The notes beneath the pieces were generated by a model, which was given only the letters and a program-made list of their open reading frames with translations, searched no databases and had not been told where the DNA came from. This document shows positions 26,350-34,770 of a DNA stretch of 64,000 nucleotides, piece after piece. Positions within the stretch are counted from its first letter, which is position 1. Each line of letters opens with the position of its first letter. The position numbers and the translations under genes were made by a program. Source of the DNA: Streptomyces barringtoniae (GTDB taxonomy: Bacteria; Actinomycetota; Actinomycetes; Streptomycetales; Streptomycetaceae); NCBI RefSeq assembly GCF_020819595.1, contig NZ_JAJHNP010000001.1, forward strand, positions 310,001-374,000, in the 5' to 3' direction.

Positions 26350-27162
26350 ATGATCAACGTGTCCGAGCAGCACGCCCCCAGGTCCCTCATCGTCACGCTC
26401 TACGGCGCGTACGGCCGCTACATGCCCGGCCCGGTGCCCGTCGCCGAGCTGATCCGGCTCCTGGCCGCGGTCGGCGTGGACGCGCCCTCCGTCCGTTCCT
26501 CGGTGTCCCGGCTCAAACGGCGCGGCCTGCTGCTGCCGGCCCGCACCGAGCAGGGCGCGGCCGGCTACGAACTCTCGCCGGAGGCACGCCAGTTGCTGGA
26601 GGACGGCGACCGGCGCATCTACGCGACGACGCCCATGGAGGACACGGGCTGGGTACTCGCGGTGTTCTCCGTGCCGGAGTCGGAGCGGCAGAAGCGGCAC
26701 GTGCTGCGCTCCCGGCTGGCCGGGCTGGGCTTCGGTACGGCGGCCCCCGGGGTGTGGATCGCCCCGGCCCGCCTCTACGAGGAGACGCGGCACACCCTGC
26801 GCCGGCTGCACCTGGACCCGTACGTCGACCTCTTCCGCGGCGAGCACCTGGGCTTCGCCCCGACGGCCGAGGCGGTCGCCCGCTGGTGGGACCTGACCGC
26901 GATCGCCAAGGAGCACGAGCGTTTCCTGGACGCGCACGCCCCGGTCCTGCGGGCCTGGGAGCGCCGCAGCAGCACCCCGCCCGAGGAGGCCTACCGCGAC
27001 TACCTCCTCGCCCTCGACTCCTGGCGCCACCTGCCGTACACCGATCCCGGCCTGCCCGGCCGGCTGCTGCCCGCGGGCTGGCCGGGCGTCCGCTCGGCGG
27101 AGGTGTTCCAGGGGCTGCACAGGCGGCTGCGGGACGCGGGGGCCGAGTTCGCCGGGCTGTGA
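26350..27162 (+). CDS. PaaX-family transcriptional regulator
   Basis: A 270-residue repressor. The N-terminal winged helix (about 10-75: PRSLIVTLYGAYGRYMPG, SSVSRLKRRGLL) is the PaaX DNA-binding domain; the central DTGWVLAVFSVPESERQKRHVLRSRL and GLGFGTAAPGVWIAP, and the C-terminal AYRDYLLALDSWRHLPYTDPGLP, are PaaX hallmarks. Family members sense aryl-CoA thioesters. It is co-transcribed with the ligase gene and is the obvious candidate to act at the twin promoters 24619-24646 and 31466-31493. Start is ATG 26350, or GTG 26359 three codons on; there is little ribosome-site sequence before either. Confidence 0.92.
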   Translation: MINVSEQHAPRSLIVTLYGAYGRYMPGPVPVAELIRLLAAVGVDAPSVRSSVSRLKRRGLLLPARTEQGAAGYELSPEARQLLEDGDRRIYATTPMEDTGWVLAVFSVPESERQKRHVLRSRLAGLGFGTAAPGVWIAPARLYEETRHTLRRLHLDPYVDLFRGEHLGFAPTAEAVARWWDLTAIAKEHERFLDAHAPVLRAWERRSSTPPEEAYRDYLLALDSWRHLPYTDPGLPGRLLPAGWPGVRSAEVFQGLHRRLRDAGAEFAGL

Positions 27163-27179
27163 GGGGCTTTCCGGGTCTC

Positions 27180-27602
27180 TCAGAAGCGGCGCAGCCGCAG
27201 CGCGATGCCGTGCCCGACCGCGAGGTAGATCACCGCGGGCAGACCGTAGTTGAGCAGGACGCGCAGGCTCTCCGCGTCCATCGTGAAGATGTCCTGCGAC
27301 CACCAGGACAGCGAGTCGGCCACGTCCTCCACGAACCCCACGAACACGTTCGCGTGATTGGCCTTGAGCAGGTACAGCAGGATCCACAGTCCCAGGAACG
27401 CCGCCGCGACGTCGGCGATCGTGTGGACGACCAGCGCGGCGCGCCGGGTGCCCGAGCCGTCCCGTCGGCGCTGCCGAGGGGGCGCGACCGGCGCGACGGG
27501 CGGCACCGCGGGCTCCGCGTACTGGGGGCCCGGGGCCGGGGCATGGCCGTAGGGGCCGTATCCGTGTCCGGGCTGCTCGGGCAGCGGCCTGGTGTCAGTC
27601 AT
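27180..27602 (-). CDS. Small membrane protein
   Basis: A 140-residue protein. A proline/glycine/tyrosine-rich cytoplasmic N-terminus (about 1-50: EQPGHGYGPYGHAPAPGP) is followed by two predicted transmembrane helices (AALVVHTIADVAAAFLGLWILLYLL and LLNYGLPAVIYLAVGHGIALRL) separated by an acidic outside loop with WWSQDIFTMD. A common type in Streptomyces, of unknown function. Ends 17 bases from the convergent paaX stop. Confidence 0.8.
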   Translation of the reverse strand: MTDTRPLPEQPGHGYGPYGHAPAPGPQYAEPAVPPVAPVAPPRQRRRDGSGTRRAALVVHTIADVAAAFLGLWILLYLLKANHANVFVGFVEDVADSLSWWSQDIFTMDAESLRVLLNYGLPAVIYLAVGHGIALRLRRF

Positions 27603-27748
27603 CGCAGTCTCGATCCCTGGGGGTCGTGCATGGGGTTCCGAATGGCTCGAAAGAACCTAGACAGCCGCCGATAACAGACCGGGTCAGGAACCGTGCGAAT
27701 CGCGTGGAGGGCATGTGACCGAGCCCGGCCGGCCCCCGCGCGCCGGGC

Positions 27749-28258
27749 TCAGACGCAGCACCGGCAGTACAGGTGCGCGCCCGCGTCCCGGGCCCGGCGG
27801 GCGAGGCCCGCGAAGGTGCGGATGCAGTCCTCGCAGGCCGGGAAGTCGGCGAAGTCGAATTCCTCGATGTCGTACCACTGCAGCGCCAGCATCGGCACGT
27901 GCTCGTCCTCTATGGAGGCGAGCCGGTCGCGCCAGGCGTCGGGCAGCTCGGTCAGATGCAGCCCCGACTCCCACGGCGACTCGGCACCGGGCGCCGCCGG
28001 CCGCTCGGGGAGCCACTCCCGCTGGTCGGGCCACAGCAGCTCCGGCCCGGTGCCGTGGACGTCGTACGGTCTTCCCTCGGTGAACGCGACGAGTTGCCCC
28101 AGGGCGACATGGGGGTCGATGCCCTTCATGTCGATCCAGTCCGCGCCGGCCTCGTCGAGGGACTGCCCCTCGGCCGTCCAGTCCCCGCCCGGTCCGATCG
28201 CCCAGTCCACCGCCGTCGGCCGGTCGGCCGCCGCGAAGTAGTCGAACAGCACGCCCAT
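27749..28258 (-). CDS. Conserved hypothetical protein, 169 residues
   Basis: Acidic soluble protein starting MGVLFDYFAAADRPTAVDW; ATG at 28258 has CGGAG five to six bases upstream. It contains GADWIDMKGIDPHVALGQLVAFTEGRPYD and ends in FPACEDCIRTFAGLARRARDAGAHLYCRCCV, whose CxxC and CxCC could bind metal. The opening and GIDP segment resemble Streptomyces hypotheticals of a DUF1877-like kind, but I am not certain. Lies just downstream of the monooxygenase/reductase gene with a 54-base gap; a functional link is not shown. Confidence 0.75.
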   Translation of the reverse strand: MGVLFDYFAAADRPTAVDWAIGPGGDWTAEGQSLDEAGADWIDMKGIDPHVALGQLVAFTEGRPYDVHGTGPELLWPDQREWLPERPAAPGAESPWESGLHLTELPDAWRDRLASIEDEHVPMLALQWYDIEEFDFADFPACEDCIRTFAGLARRARDAGAHLYCRCCV

Positions 28259-28312
28259 CAGCACTCCGTCCCCTCGCCTCTCCCATCCGAGTAGAGCAGA
28301 CGGTACTGACAG

Positions 28313-30580
28313 TCAGCCGCCGAGGGTCAGCCGGGGCTTCGGGGCGTCCGTGCGGCCGGTCTGGGGGCGGCGGCTGCCCGCGCGGTAGGGCGCGGGCCAG
28401 ACCGCGCCGGGACCCTCGTAGCCCTGCTCGGCCGCCGCGTGCAGCGTCCAGTGCGGGTCGTACAGGTGCGGACGGCCCAGCGCGCACAGGTCCGTACGCC
28501 CGGCGAGGATCAGGGAGTTGACGTCGTCCCAGGAGGAGATCGCGCCGACCGCGATGACCGGGACACCCGCCTCGTGCCGGATCCGGTCGGCGAACGGCGT
28601 CTGGTACGACCGCCCGAACTCCGGCCGCTCCTCGGCCACCACCTGCCCGGTGGAGACGTCGATCGCGTCGGCCCCGTGCGCGGCGAAGGCGCGGGCGATC
28701 TCCACCGCGTCCTCCGCGGTCGTGCCGCCCTCGGCCCAGTCGGTCGCCGAGATGCGCACCGTCATGGGCCGCTCCGCGGGCCACACCGCGCGAACGGCGT
28801 CGAAGACCTCCAGCGGGAACCTCAGCCGGCGCTCCGGTGAGCCGCCGTAGGCGTCGGTGCGCCGGTTGGTGAGCGGGGAGAGGAAGCCGGAGAGCAGATA
28901 GCCGTGCGCGCAGTGCAGTTCGAGGAGGTCGAACCCGGCCCGCGCGGCCCGCCAGGCGGCGGCGGTGAACTGCTCGCGTATGTCGGTGAGTTGGGCGCGG
29001 GAGAGCTGCCGGGGGGTCTGGCTGCCCGGCTTGTACGGCAGCGGGGAGGCGGCGACGAGGGGCCAGTTGCCGCGGGTCAGCGGCTCGTCCATGCCCTCCC
29101 ACATCAACTTCGTGGACCCCTTGCGGCCGGAGTGGCCGAGCTGCACGCCGATCGCGGTGCCGGGTGCCTGGGTGTGCACGAAGTCGGTGACCCGCCGCCA
29201 CGCCTCGGCCTGCCGGCCGGTGTAGAGACCGGCGCAGCCCGGCGTGATGCGGCCCTCCTCGCTCACGCACACCATCTCGGTCATGACGAGCCCGGCCCCG
29301 CCGAGCGCGCGGGCGCCGAGGTGGACGAGGTGGAAGTCGCCGGGGACGCCGTCGGTGGCGGAGTACATGTCCATCGGCGACACCACGACCCGGTTGCGCA
29401 GGGTCAGGCCGCGCAGCCGCAGCGACGTGAACATCGGGGGTGTGCCGGGCGGGCAGCCGAACTCGCGCTCGACCGCCTCGGTGAAGCGGGCGTCGCGCAG
29501 CCGGAGGTTGTCGTGGGTGACGCGGCGGCTGCGGGTGAGCAGGTTGAAGGCGAACTGCCGGGGCGGCTGGCCGAGGTGGTGCCGCAGGTTCTCGAACCAT
29601 TCGAGGCTGGCGCGGGCGGCTCGCTGGGTGGAGGCGACGACGGGTTTTCGCTCCTCCTCGTAGGCCGCCAGCGCCCTGTCGAGTGCGGGCTGTTCGCGCA
29701 GGCACGCCGCGAGTGCGAGGGCGTCCTCCACGGCCAGCTTGGTGCCCGAGCCGATGGAGAAGTGGGCGGTGTGCGCGGCGTCGCCGAGGAGGACCACGTT
29801 GCCGTGGGACCAGCGGTCGTTGACCACCGTACGGAAGGTGGTCCACGTCGAGTTGTTGGAGTGCAGCGGGCGGCCGCGCAGCGCGTCGGAGAAGATCTTG
29901 GCGCAGCGCTCGACGGATTCGTCCGGACCGAGTTCGTCGAATCCCGCCGCCCGCCAGACCTCCTCGCGCATCTCGACGATCACGGTGGACGCGTCGGCCG
30001 CGTACGGGTAGCCGTGCAGCTGCATCACGCCGTGTTCGGTCTGGGCGATCTCGAAGCGGAAGGCGTCGAACGCGAAGTCGGCCGCGAGCCAGATGTACCG
30101 GCAGCGGTGCTCGGTGATGCGCGGACGGAACACCTGCGCGTAGGTCTCCCGGGTGGTGCTGTGCACGCCGTCGGCGGCGATGACGAGGTCGTGGGTCCGG
30201 GAGAGCTCGTCCGCGGACGGGGCCTCGGTGCCGAACGCGATGGTCACGCCGAGGGAGAGGCAGCGCTCGTGCAGGATCCTCAGGAGGGTCCGCCTGCGCA
30301 CCGCCGCGAAGCCGTGTCCCCCGGAGGTCTGGCAGGTGCCTGCGTGCACGATGTCGATGTCGTCCCACCGTACGAAGCGTCGCTGCAGTGCCTCGTACAC
30401 CACGGGGTCGGCGTGTTCGATGCCGCCCAGGGTCTCGTCGGAGAGGACCACGCCGAAGCCGAAGGTGACGTCCGGGGCGTTGCGCTCCCAGACGGTCACC
30501 TCACGGGTGGGATCGAGCCGCTTGAGGAGCGCTGCCGCGTACAGGCCGCCGGGGCCACCGCCGATGATCGCCACCCGCAT
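28313..30580 (-). CDS. Bifunctional 2-aminobenzoyl-CoA monooxygenase/reductase-type flavoenzyme
   Basis: A 755-residue fusion. The N-terminal half (1-370) is a class A flavin monooxygenase: GGGPGG at 7-12, DLVIAADGVHS near 131-141 and GDAAHTA at 266-272. The C-terminal half (about 383-730) is an Old Yellow Enzyme/2,4-dienoyl-CoA reductase-type FMN barrel: LRNRVVVSPMDMYSA, LQLGHSGRKGS-like VQLGHSGRKGS, LLELHCAHGYLLSGFLSPLTNRRTDAYGG. This fusion is the architecture of 2-aminobenzoyl-CoA monooxygenase/reductase, which hydroxylates and then reduces the ring of 2-aminobenzoyl-CoA. Databases also call it salicylyl-CoA 5-hydroxylase; the OYE half favours the aminobenzoate reading. Starts six bases after the hydratase stop, same operon. 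Confidence 0.92.
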   Translation of the reverse strand: MRVAIIGGGPGGLYAAALLKRLDPTREVTVWERNAPDVTFGFGVVLSDETLGGIEHADPVVYEALQRRFVRWDDIDIVHAGTCQTSGGHGFAAVRRRTLLRILHERCLSLGVTIAFGTEAPSADELSRTHDLVIAADGVHSTTRETYAQVFRPRITEHRCRYIWLAADFAFDAFRFEIAQTEHGVMQLHGYPYAADASTVIVEMREEVWRAAGFDELGPDESVERCAKIFSDALRGRPLHSNNSTWTTFRTVVNDRWSHGNVVLLGDAAHTAHFSIGSGTKLAVEDALALAACLREQPALDRALAAYEEERKPVVASTQRAARASLEWFENLRHHLGQPPRQFAFNLLTRSRRVTHDNLRLRDARFTEAVEREFGCPPGTPPMFTSLRLRGLTLRNRVVVSPMDMYSATDGVPGDFHLVHLGARALGGAGLVMTEMVCVSEEGRITPGCAGLYTGRQAEAWRRVTDFVHTQAPGTAIGVQLGHSGRKGSTKLMWEGMDEPLTRGNWPLVAASPLPYKPGSQTPRQLSRAQLTDIREQFTAAAWRAARAGFDLLELHCAHGYLLSGFLSPLTNRRTDAYGGSPERRLRFPLEVFDAVRAVWPAERPMTVRISATDWAEGGTTAEDAVEIARAFAAHGADAIDVSTGQVVAEERPEFGRSYQTPFADRIRHEAGVPVIAVGAISSWDDVNSLILAGRTDLCALGRPHLYDPHWTLHAAAEQGYEGPGAVWPAPYRAGSRRPQTGRTDAPKPRLTLGG

Positions 30581-30586
30581 GAAGGC

Positions 30587-31414
30587 TCACCTTCCCCGCC
30601 ACTTCGGCGCGCGCTTCTCCGTGAAGGCCGCGTGGAACTCCGCGTAGTCCTCGCCGTGCATCAGCAACGCCTGGGTCGATGCGTCCAGCTCGATCGACGC
30701 CGCCAGGGGCATGTCCAGTTCCGCCGTGAGCAGGGCCTTCGTCTGGGCGAGGGCCAGGGCCGGGCCGTCGGCCAGGCGGCGGGCCAGCGCTTGGGCCGCG
30801 TCGTCGGCCCGGCCGTCCTCCGTCAGCTCGCTGATCAGGCCGATGCGCTCGGCCTCGGGGGCCCGGACCGGTTCGCCCAGCATGAGCAGCCGGGTGGCGT
30901 GGCCGAGGCCGACGACGCGGGGCAGCAGGTAGGCCGCGCCCATGTCGCCGCCGGACAGGCCGACGCGGGTGAAGAGGAAGGCGAAGCGGGCGGTGGGGTC
31001 CGCCACGCGGAAGTCGGCCGCGAGCGCCAGGACCGCCCCGGCGCCTGCCGCCACGCCGTGGAGGGCCGCGATCACGGGGAACGGGCACTCGCGGATCGCC
31101 CGTACGACCTGGCCGGTCATCCGGTTGAAGTCGAGCAGCCGGCCGGTGTCCATGCCGAGGGTGGCGCCGATGATCTCGTCGACGTCACCGCCGGAGCAGA
31201 AGCCGCGTCCCGCGCCGGCCAGCACCAGGGCGCGTACGGCGCGCTCCCGGGACAGCTCGGCGAGCAGGTCGCGCAGGTCGGCGTAGGCGCCGAAGGTGAG
31301 CGCGTTGAGCTTCTCGGGACGGGTGAGGGTGACGGTGGCGACCCCGTCGGCGAGCTGGACCCGCAGATGCTCCCAGTCGCAGGTGCGGGCGGCGGAGCCG
31401 GTGAAGGGACTCAT
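30587..31414 (-). CDS. Enoyl-CoA hydratase/isomerase family protein
   Basis: A 275-residue crotonase-fold enzyme. The two oxyanion-hole loops are visible: GAGRGFCSGGDVDE (about 67-80) and ALHGVAAGAGA (117-127); the catalytic region FTRVGLSGGDMGAAYLLPR follows, and the C-terminus ends EFHAAFTEKRAPKWRGR. ATG at 31414 has AGGAGG nine bases upstream; upstream in-frame residues are discarded. First gene of the operon with the monooxygenase/reductase, driven by the promoter at 31466-31493. Likely hydrates or hydrolyses the ring in the CoA-dependent aromatic pathway. Confidence 0.92.
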   Translation of the reverse strand: MSPFTGSAARTCDWEHLRVQLADGVATVTLTRPEKLNALTFGAYADLRDLLAELSRERAVRALVLAGAGRGFCSGGDVDEIIGATLGMDTGRLLDFNRMTGQVVRAIRECPFPVIAALHGVAAGAGAVLALAADFRVADPTARFAFLFTRVGLSGGDMGAAYLLPRVVGLGHATRLLMLGEPVRAPEAERIGLISELTEDGRADDAAQALARRLADGPALALAQTKALLTAELDMPLAASIELDASTQALLMHGEDYAEFHAAFTEKRAPKWRGR

Positions 31415-31465
31415 GACGTGCGGCCTCCTAGGGGGGCGGTGCCGTACGTTGCGCTGTCCCATGAA

Positions 31466-31493
31466 GTTATCACCTGTTTGTGACTGTCGTCAC
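31466..31493 (-). promoter_or_regulatory. Promoter/operator of the hydratase-monooxygenase operon
   Basis: On the minus strand: GTGACG, 16 bases, GATAAC, with the inverted repeat GTGAC/GTCAC overlapping the -35 box. The expected transcript begins near 31459, giving a 5' leader of about 45 bases. The same elements at the same spacing occur at 24619-24646; 12 of the 14 bases at the operator end agree. Confidence 0.62.
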
Positions 31494-31709
31494 GAGTACG
31501 CGACAGACGGCGGCCGGCCGGCCGAGTCCCGTCACATGCGTCACCGGTCGTCGACAGAGCCGTAACAGTGGGCTCGGGCGGGCGAGACGGGCCGCCGGCC
31601 TGGGTAAGCCGCCGGTACCGGGGCCGAGGGTCCCGGCCGAAGCCCGCCGAAGGTCCGAAGTGGCCGGGCCCGTACCATTCCTACAGTCGAAAGCAGGACA
31701 GCCTGCTCC

Positions 31710-32165
31710 ATGAACGGACTCGCCTTGCACGAACGCCCCACCGAACCGGCCTCCTGGCGCATCGCACTGCCGCACACCGCCGCCGCGGTGCCCGTGGCCC
31801 GTGCCCTGGTGCGCACGGCCCTCGCCGAGGTGGAGCATCCGGCCGACAGCGACACCGCCGAGCTGCTCACGGCGGAGCTGGTGGCCAACGCGGTGGAGCA
31901 CACCGCCGGGCGCGGCCCGATAGAGCTCGTGGTGGAGCTGTTGCCGGGCGGCTGCCAGGTCGAGGTACACGACCCGGACCCGGCCCCGCCCGGCCGGCTG
32001 ACCGCGCCGGTGATCGAGGAGCCCGATGTCTGGCAGGAGGGCGGGCGCGGGCTGCTGCTGATCCGCGCCCTCAGCTCGTCCTGCGGTCACCGCCCCACCC
32101 CGTCGGGCAAGGCGGTGTGGTTCAGACTGCCTGCGGTTCCCGCTCAGCGGCGGCGCTGGGCGTGA
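31710..32165 (+). CDS. ATP-binding regulatory protein (RsbW/HATPase_c_2 family)
   Basis: A 151-residue GHKL-fold serine kinase/anti-sigma-factor-like protein. The N box ELVANAVEHT (56-65) and the glycine box GGRGLLLI near 110 are present, so ATP binding is likely; there is no sensor domain. Streptomyces encode dozens of such proteins that bind sigma factors or anti-sigma antagonists; the partner here is not encoded nearby. ATG at 31710. The last 44 bases overlap the convergent permease gene. Confidence 0.88.
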   Translation: MNGLALHERPTEPASWRIALPHTAAAVPVARALVRTALAEVEHPADSDTAELLTAELVANAVEHTAGRGPIELVVELLPGGCQVEVHDPDPAPPGRLTAPVIEEPDVWQEGGRGLLLIRALSSSCGHRPTPSGKAVWFRLPAVPAQRRRWA

Positions 32166-33573
32166 CCTCGGGGGCGGCCGTCCGCGCCAGTGTGGAGTGC
32201 CGGCGGCCGTAGCCGGCGTAGATCGCGAGGCCCACCACGAGGAACACGGCGAACTGGACCCAGGTCTGCCAGCCCGTCTCGTACATCAGGTACAGGCAGA
32301 AGGCGACGCCGAGCAGCGGGCCCACCGGGTAGAGCGGCACGCGGAAGCTGCGGGTGAGGCCCGGCTCGCGGCGGCGCAGGGCGATCACCACGATGTTGAC
32401 GACGGCCATGATCGCCAGGGTGCCGATGGTGCACAGGTTCATCACGGCGTCGAGGGAGGCGAAGGCCGCCGGGAGCGCGAAGACGACGGCGACGATCAGC
32501 GTGCCGGCGACCGGCGTGGAGGTCTTCGGGTTGACCTTCTCGAAGACGCGCGGGATCAGGCCGTCGCGGGACATCGACATCAGGATGCGGGTCTGGCCGT
32601 ACATCACCGCGAGGACGACCGAGGCGATGGCGACGACCGCGCCGAAGGCGATCACCCCGCCGCCGACGGCCGAGCCGGTGACCTCGTTGACGACGTAGGA
32701 GAGGGCGGCGGGGCGGCCGGCGACCTGCTTGCCGCCGATGGCGCCGATCGCGGCGAGCGCGACCGCGCAGTACAGCAGGGTCACGATGCCCATGCAGACC
32801 ATGATCGCGACCGGGATGTCACGGCGCGGGTTCTTGGCCTCCTCACCGGCCGTGGTGATCGCGTCGAAGCCGATGTAGGAGAAGAACGCGGCCGTGGTGC
32901 CCGCGCCGATGCCGCCGAGGCCGGCCGGCGAGAACGGGGTGAGGTTGCCGTGCTTGAAGGCGCTGTAGCCGATGGCGCAGAAGGCCAGCAGGATGACGAG
33001 CTTGACCGCGGCCATGGCGGCCGTCGCCCGGGCGCTCTCGCGCACCCCGCGCACCAGCAGCACGGAGGCCATGGCGATGACGATCACGGCCGGGAGGTTG
33101 ATGATCCCGCCGTCGCCCGGGCCCGCGGACAGGGCGGCCGGGAGCTGGACGCCGGTGAGGCTGTGCAGCAGCTCGTTGACGTACTGGCTCCAGCCGACGG
33201 CGACGGCCGAGATGGAGATGCCGTACTCCAGCAGCAGGCACCAGCCGACCAGGAAGGCGGTGGACTCGCCGAGGCCGGCGTAGGCGAAGGAGTACGAGGA
33301 GCCGGAGACCGGGATCGCGCCGCCCAGCTCCGCGAAGGAGAAGGCGGTGAAGACGCAGGTGATCGCGGCGAGGATGAACGAGACGACGACGGCCGGGCCG
33401 GCCTGGGCGACGGAGTCGGAGAGGCCGACGAAGATGCCGGTGCCGACGATGGCGCCGACGCCGAAGCAGATGAGCTGGAAGAGGCCCATCGTGCGCTTGA
33501 GGCCGTGACCCTCGCGGTCGGCGCCGGATTCGGCGACGAGCAGGTGCGGGGACTTGATGCGGGGAGCGGGCAT
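32122..33573 (-). CDS. APC-family amino acid permease (YfnA/CAT type)
   Basis: A 483-residue permease with twelve predicted helices. FGVGAIVGTGIFVGLSDSVAQAGPAVVVSF is the APC signature of helix 1, SFAELGGAIPVSGSSYSFAY that of helix 3, and FFSYIGFDAITTAGEEAKNPRRDIP the helix 6-7 loop of the cationic-amino-acid-transporter branch. It lies upstream in the same orientation as neither arc gene operon partner but directly downstream of argF and arcA, so import of arginine or exchange for ornithine is plausible (inference). ATG at 33573. Confidence 0.92.
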   Translation of the reverse strand: MPAPRIKSPHLLVAESGADREGHGLKRTMGLFQLICFGVGAIVGTGIFVGLSDSVAQAGPAVVVSFILAAITCVFTAFSFAELGGAIPVSGSSYSFAYAGLGESTAFLVGWCLLLEYGISISAVAVGWSQYVNELLHSLTGVQLPAALSAGPGDGGIINLPAVIVIAMASVLLVRGVRESARATAAMAAVKLVILLAFCAIGYSAFKHGNLTPFSPAGLGGIGAGTTAAFFSYIGFDAITTAGEEAKNPRRDIPVAIMVCMGIVTLLYCAVALAAIGAIGGKQVAGRPAALSYVVNEVTGSAVGGGVIAFGAVVAIASVVLAVMYGQTRILMSMSRDGLIPRVFEKVNPKTSTPVAGTLIVAVVFALPAAFASLDAVMNLCTIGTLAIMAVVNIVVIALRRREPGLTRSFRVPLYPVGPLLGVAFCLYLMYETGWQTWVQFAVFLVVGLAIYAGYGRRHSTLARTAAPEVTPSAAAEREPQAV

Positions 33574-33695
33574 TGCGGGTTGGTGCTCGTTTCTGGGTGG
33601 TGCGGGCGACCGGGTGAGGTCGCGGCGTCGGTCCGGGCTGGGGTGGTGCCGGGCCGCCGGTCAGGATAAGGCCTGGTCGGGGCGGTGGACCAGGG

Positions 33696-34706
33696 TCAGC
33701 GGGCGAGTGTGGCGACCAGCACCGCCTTGATGGTGTGCAGACGGTTCTCGGCCTCGTCGAAGACGATCGAGTGCGCGGACTCGAACACCTCGTCCGTGAC
33801 CTCCAGCGAGTCCAGGCCGTAGGTCTCGTGGATCTCGCCGCCGACCTTCGTGCCGAGGTCGTGGAAGGCCGGCAGACAGTGCAGGAACTTCACGTCCGCG
33901 TTGCCGGTGGCGCGCAGGACGTCCATGGTCACGGCGTACGGCGTGAGCGCGGCGATGCGCTCCGCCCAGACCTCCTTCGGCTCACCCATGGAGACCCACA
34001 CGTCGGTGGCGACGAAGTCCGCCCCCGACACGCCCTCCCGGACGTCCTCGGTGAGGATGATCCGGGCGCCGCTTTCCTCGGCGAGCTTGAGGGCGTGGCT
34101 GACGACGTCCTCGGCGGGCCAGTAGGCCTTCGGGGCGACGATCCGCACGTCCATGCCGAGCAGGGCCCCGGTGACGAGGTAGGAGTTGCCCATGTTGAAG
34201 CGGGCGTCGCCGAGGTAGGCGAAGGCGATCTCCCTCAGCGGCCTGTCGCTGTGCTCGGTCATGGTGAGCACGTCGGCCAGCATCTGGGTGGGGTGCCAGT
34301 CGTCGGTGAGCCCGTTGTAGACGGGCACGCCGGCGTACGCCGCCAGCTCCTCGACCTTGGCCTGGCTGTCCCCGCGGTACTCGATGCCGTCGTACATCCG
34401 GCCCAGCACCCGCGCGGTGTCCCGCACGGACTCCTTGTGGCCGATCTGCGAGCCGGACGGATCCAGGTACGTCGTGTGGGCACCCTGGTCGGCGGCGGCG
34501 ACCTCGAACGCGCAGCGGGTGCGCGTCGAGGTCTTCTCGAAGATCAGCGCGATGTTCCGGCCGCGCAGGTACTGCGTCTCCGCCCCCGCCTTCTTGGCCG
34601 CCTTCAGCTCGGCCGCCAGCTCGACCAGACCGCGGAACTCCTCCTCGGTGAAGTCCAGCTCCTTGAGGAAGTGGCGGCCGGCGAGGCCGGTCGGGACTGT
34701 CGCCAT
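33696..34706 (-). CDS. argF: Ornithine carbamoyltransferase, probably catabolic
   Basis: A 336-residue enzyme interconverting citrulline + phosphate and ornithine + carbamoyl phosphate. The carbamoyl-phosphate loop KTSTRTR lies at 58-64, [12 protein letters not shown] and the ornithine/catalytic Cys motif [10 protein letters not shown] are present. ATG at 34706 with GGAG nine bases upstream. It directly follows arginine deiminase (64-base gap), the order of an ADI pathway (arcA-arcB), so arcB would be an equally good name; the anabolic arg genes are not nearby. No carbamate kinase gene (arcC) is present in the window. Confidence 0.93.
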   Translation of the reverse strand: MATVPTGLAGRHFLKELDFTEEEFRGLVELAAELKAAKKAGAETQYLRGRNIALIFEKTSTRTRCAFEVAAADQGAHTTYLDPSGSQIGHKESVRDTARVLGRMYDGIEYRGDSQAKVEELAAYAGVPVYNGLTDDWHPTQMLADVLTMTEHSDRPLREIAFAYLGDARFNMGNSYLVTGALLGMDVRIVAPKAYWPAEDVVSHALKLAEESGARIILTEDVREGVSGADFVATDVWVSMGEPKEVWAERIAALTPYAVTMDVLRATGNADVKFLHCLPAFHDLGTKVGGEIHETYGLDSLEVTDEVFESAHSIVFDEAENRLHTIKAVLVATLAR

Positions 34707-34770
34707 GGGGGGCGCTCCAGATGTACTGCGACTACAGGGACTCTGGAAGTCTATACGATGCTCCACATTT

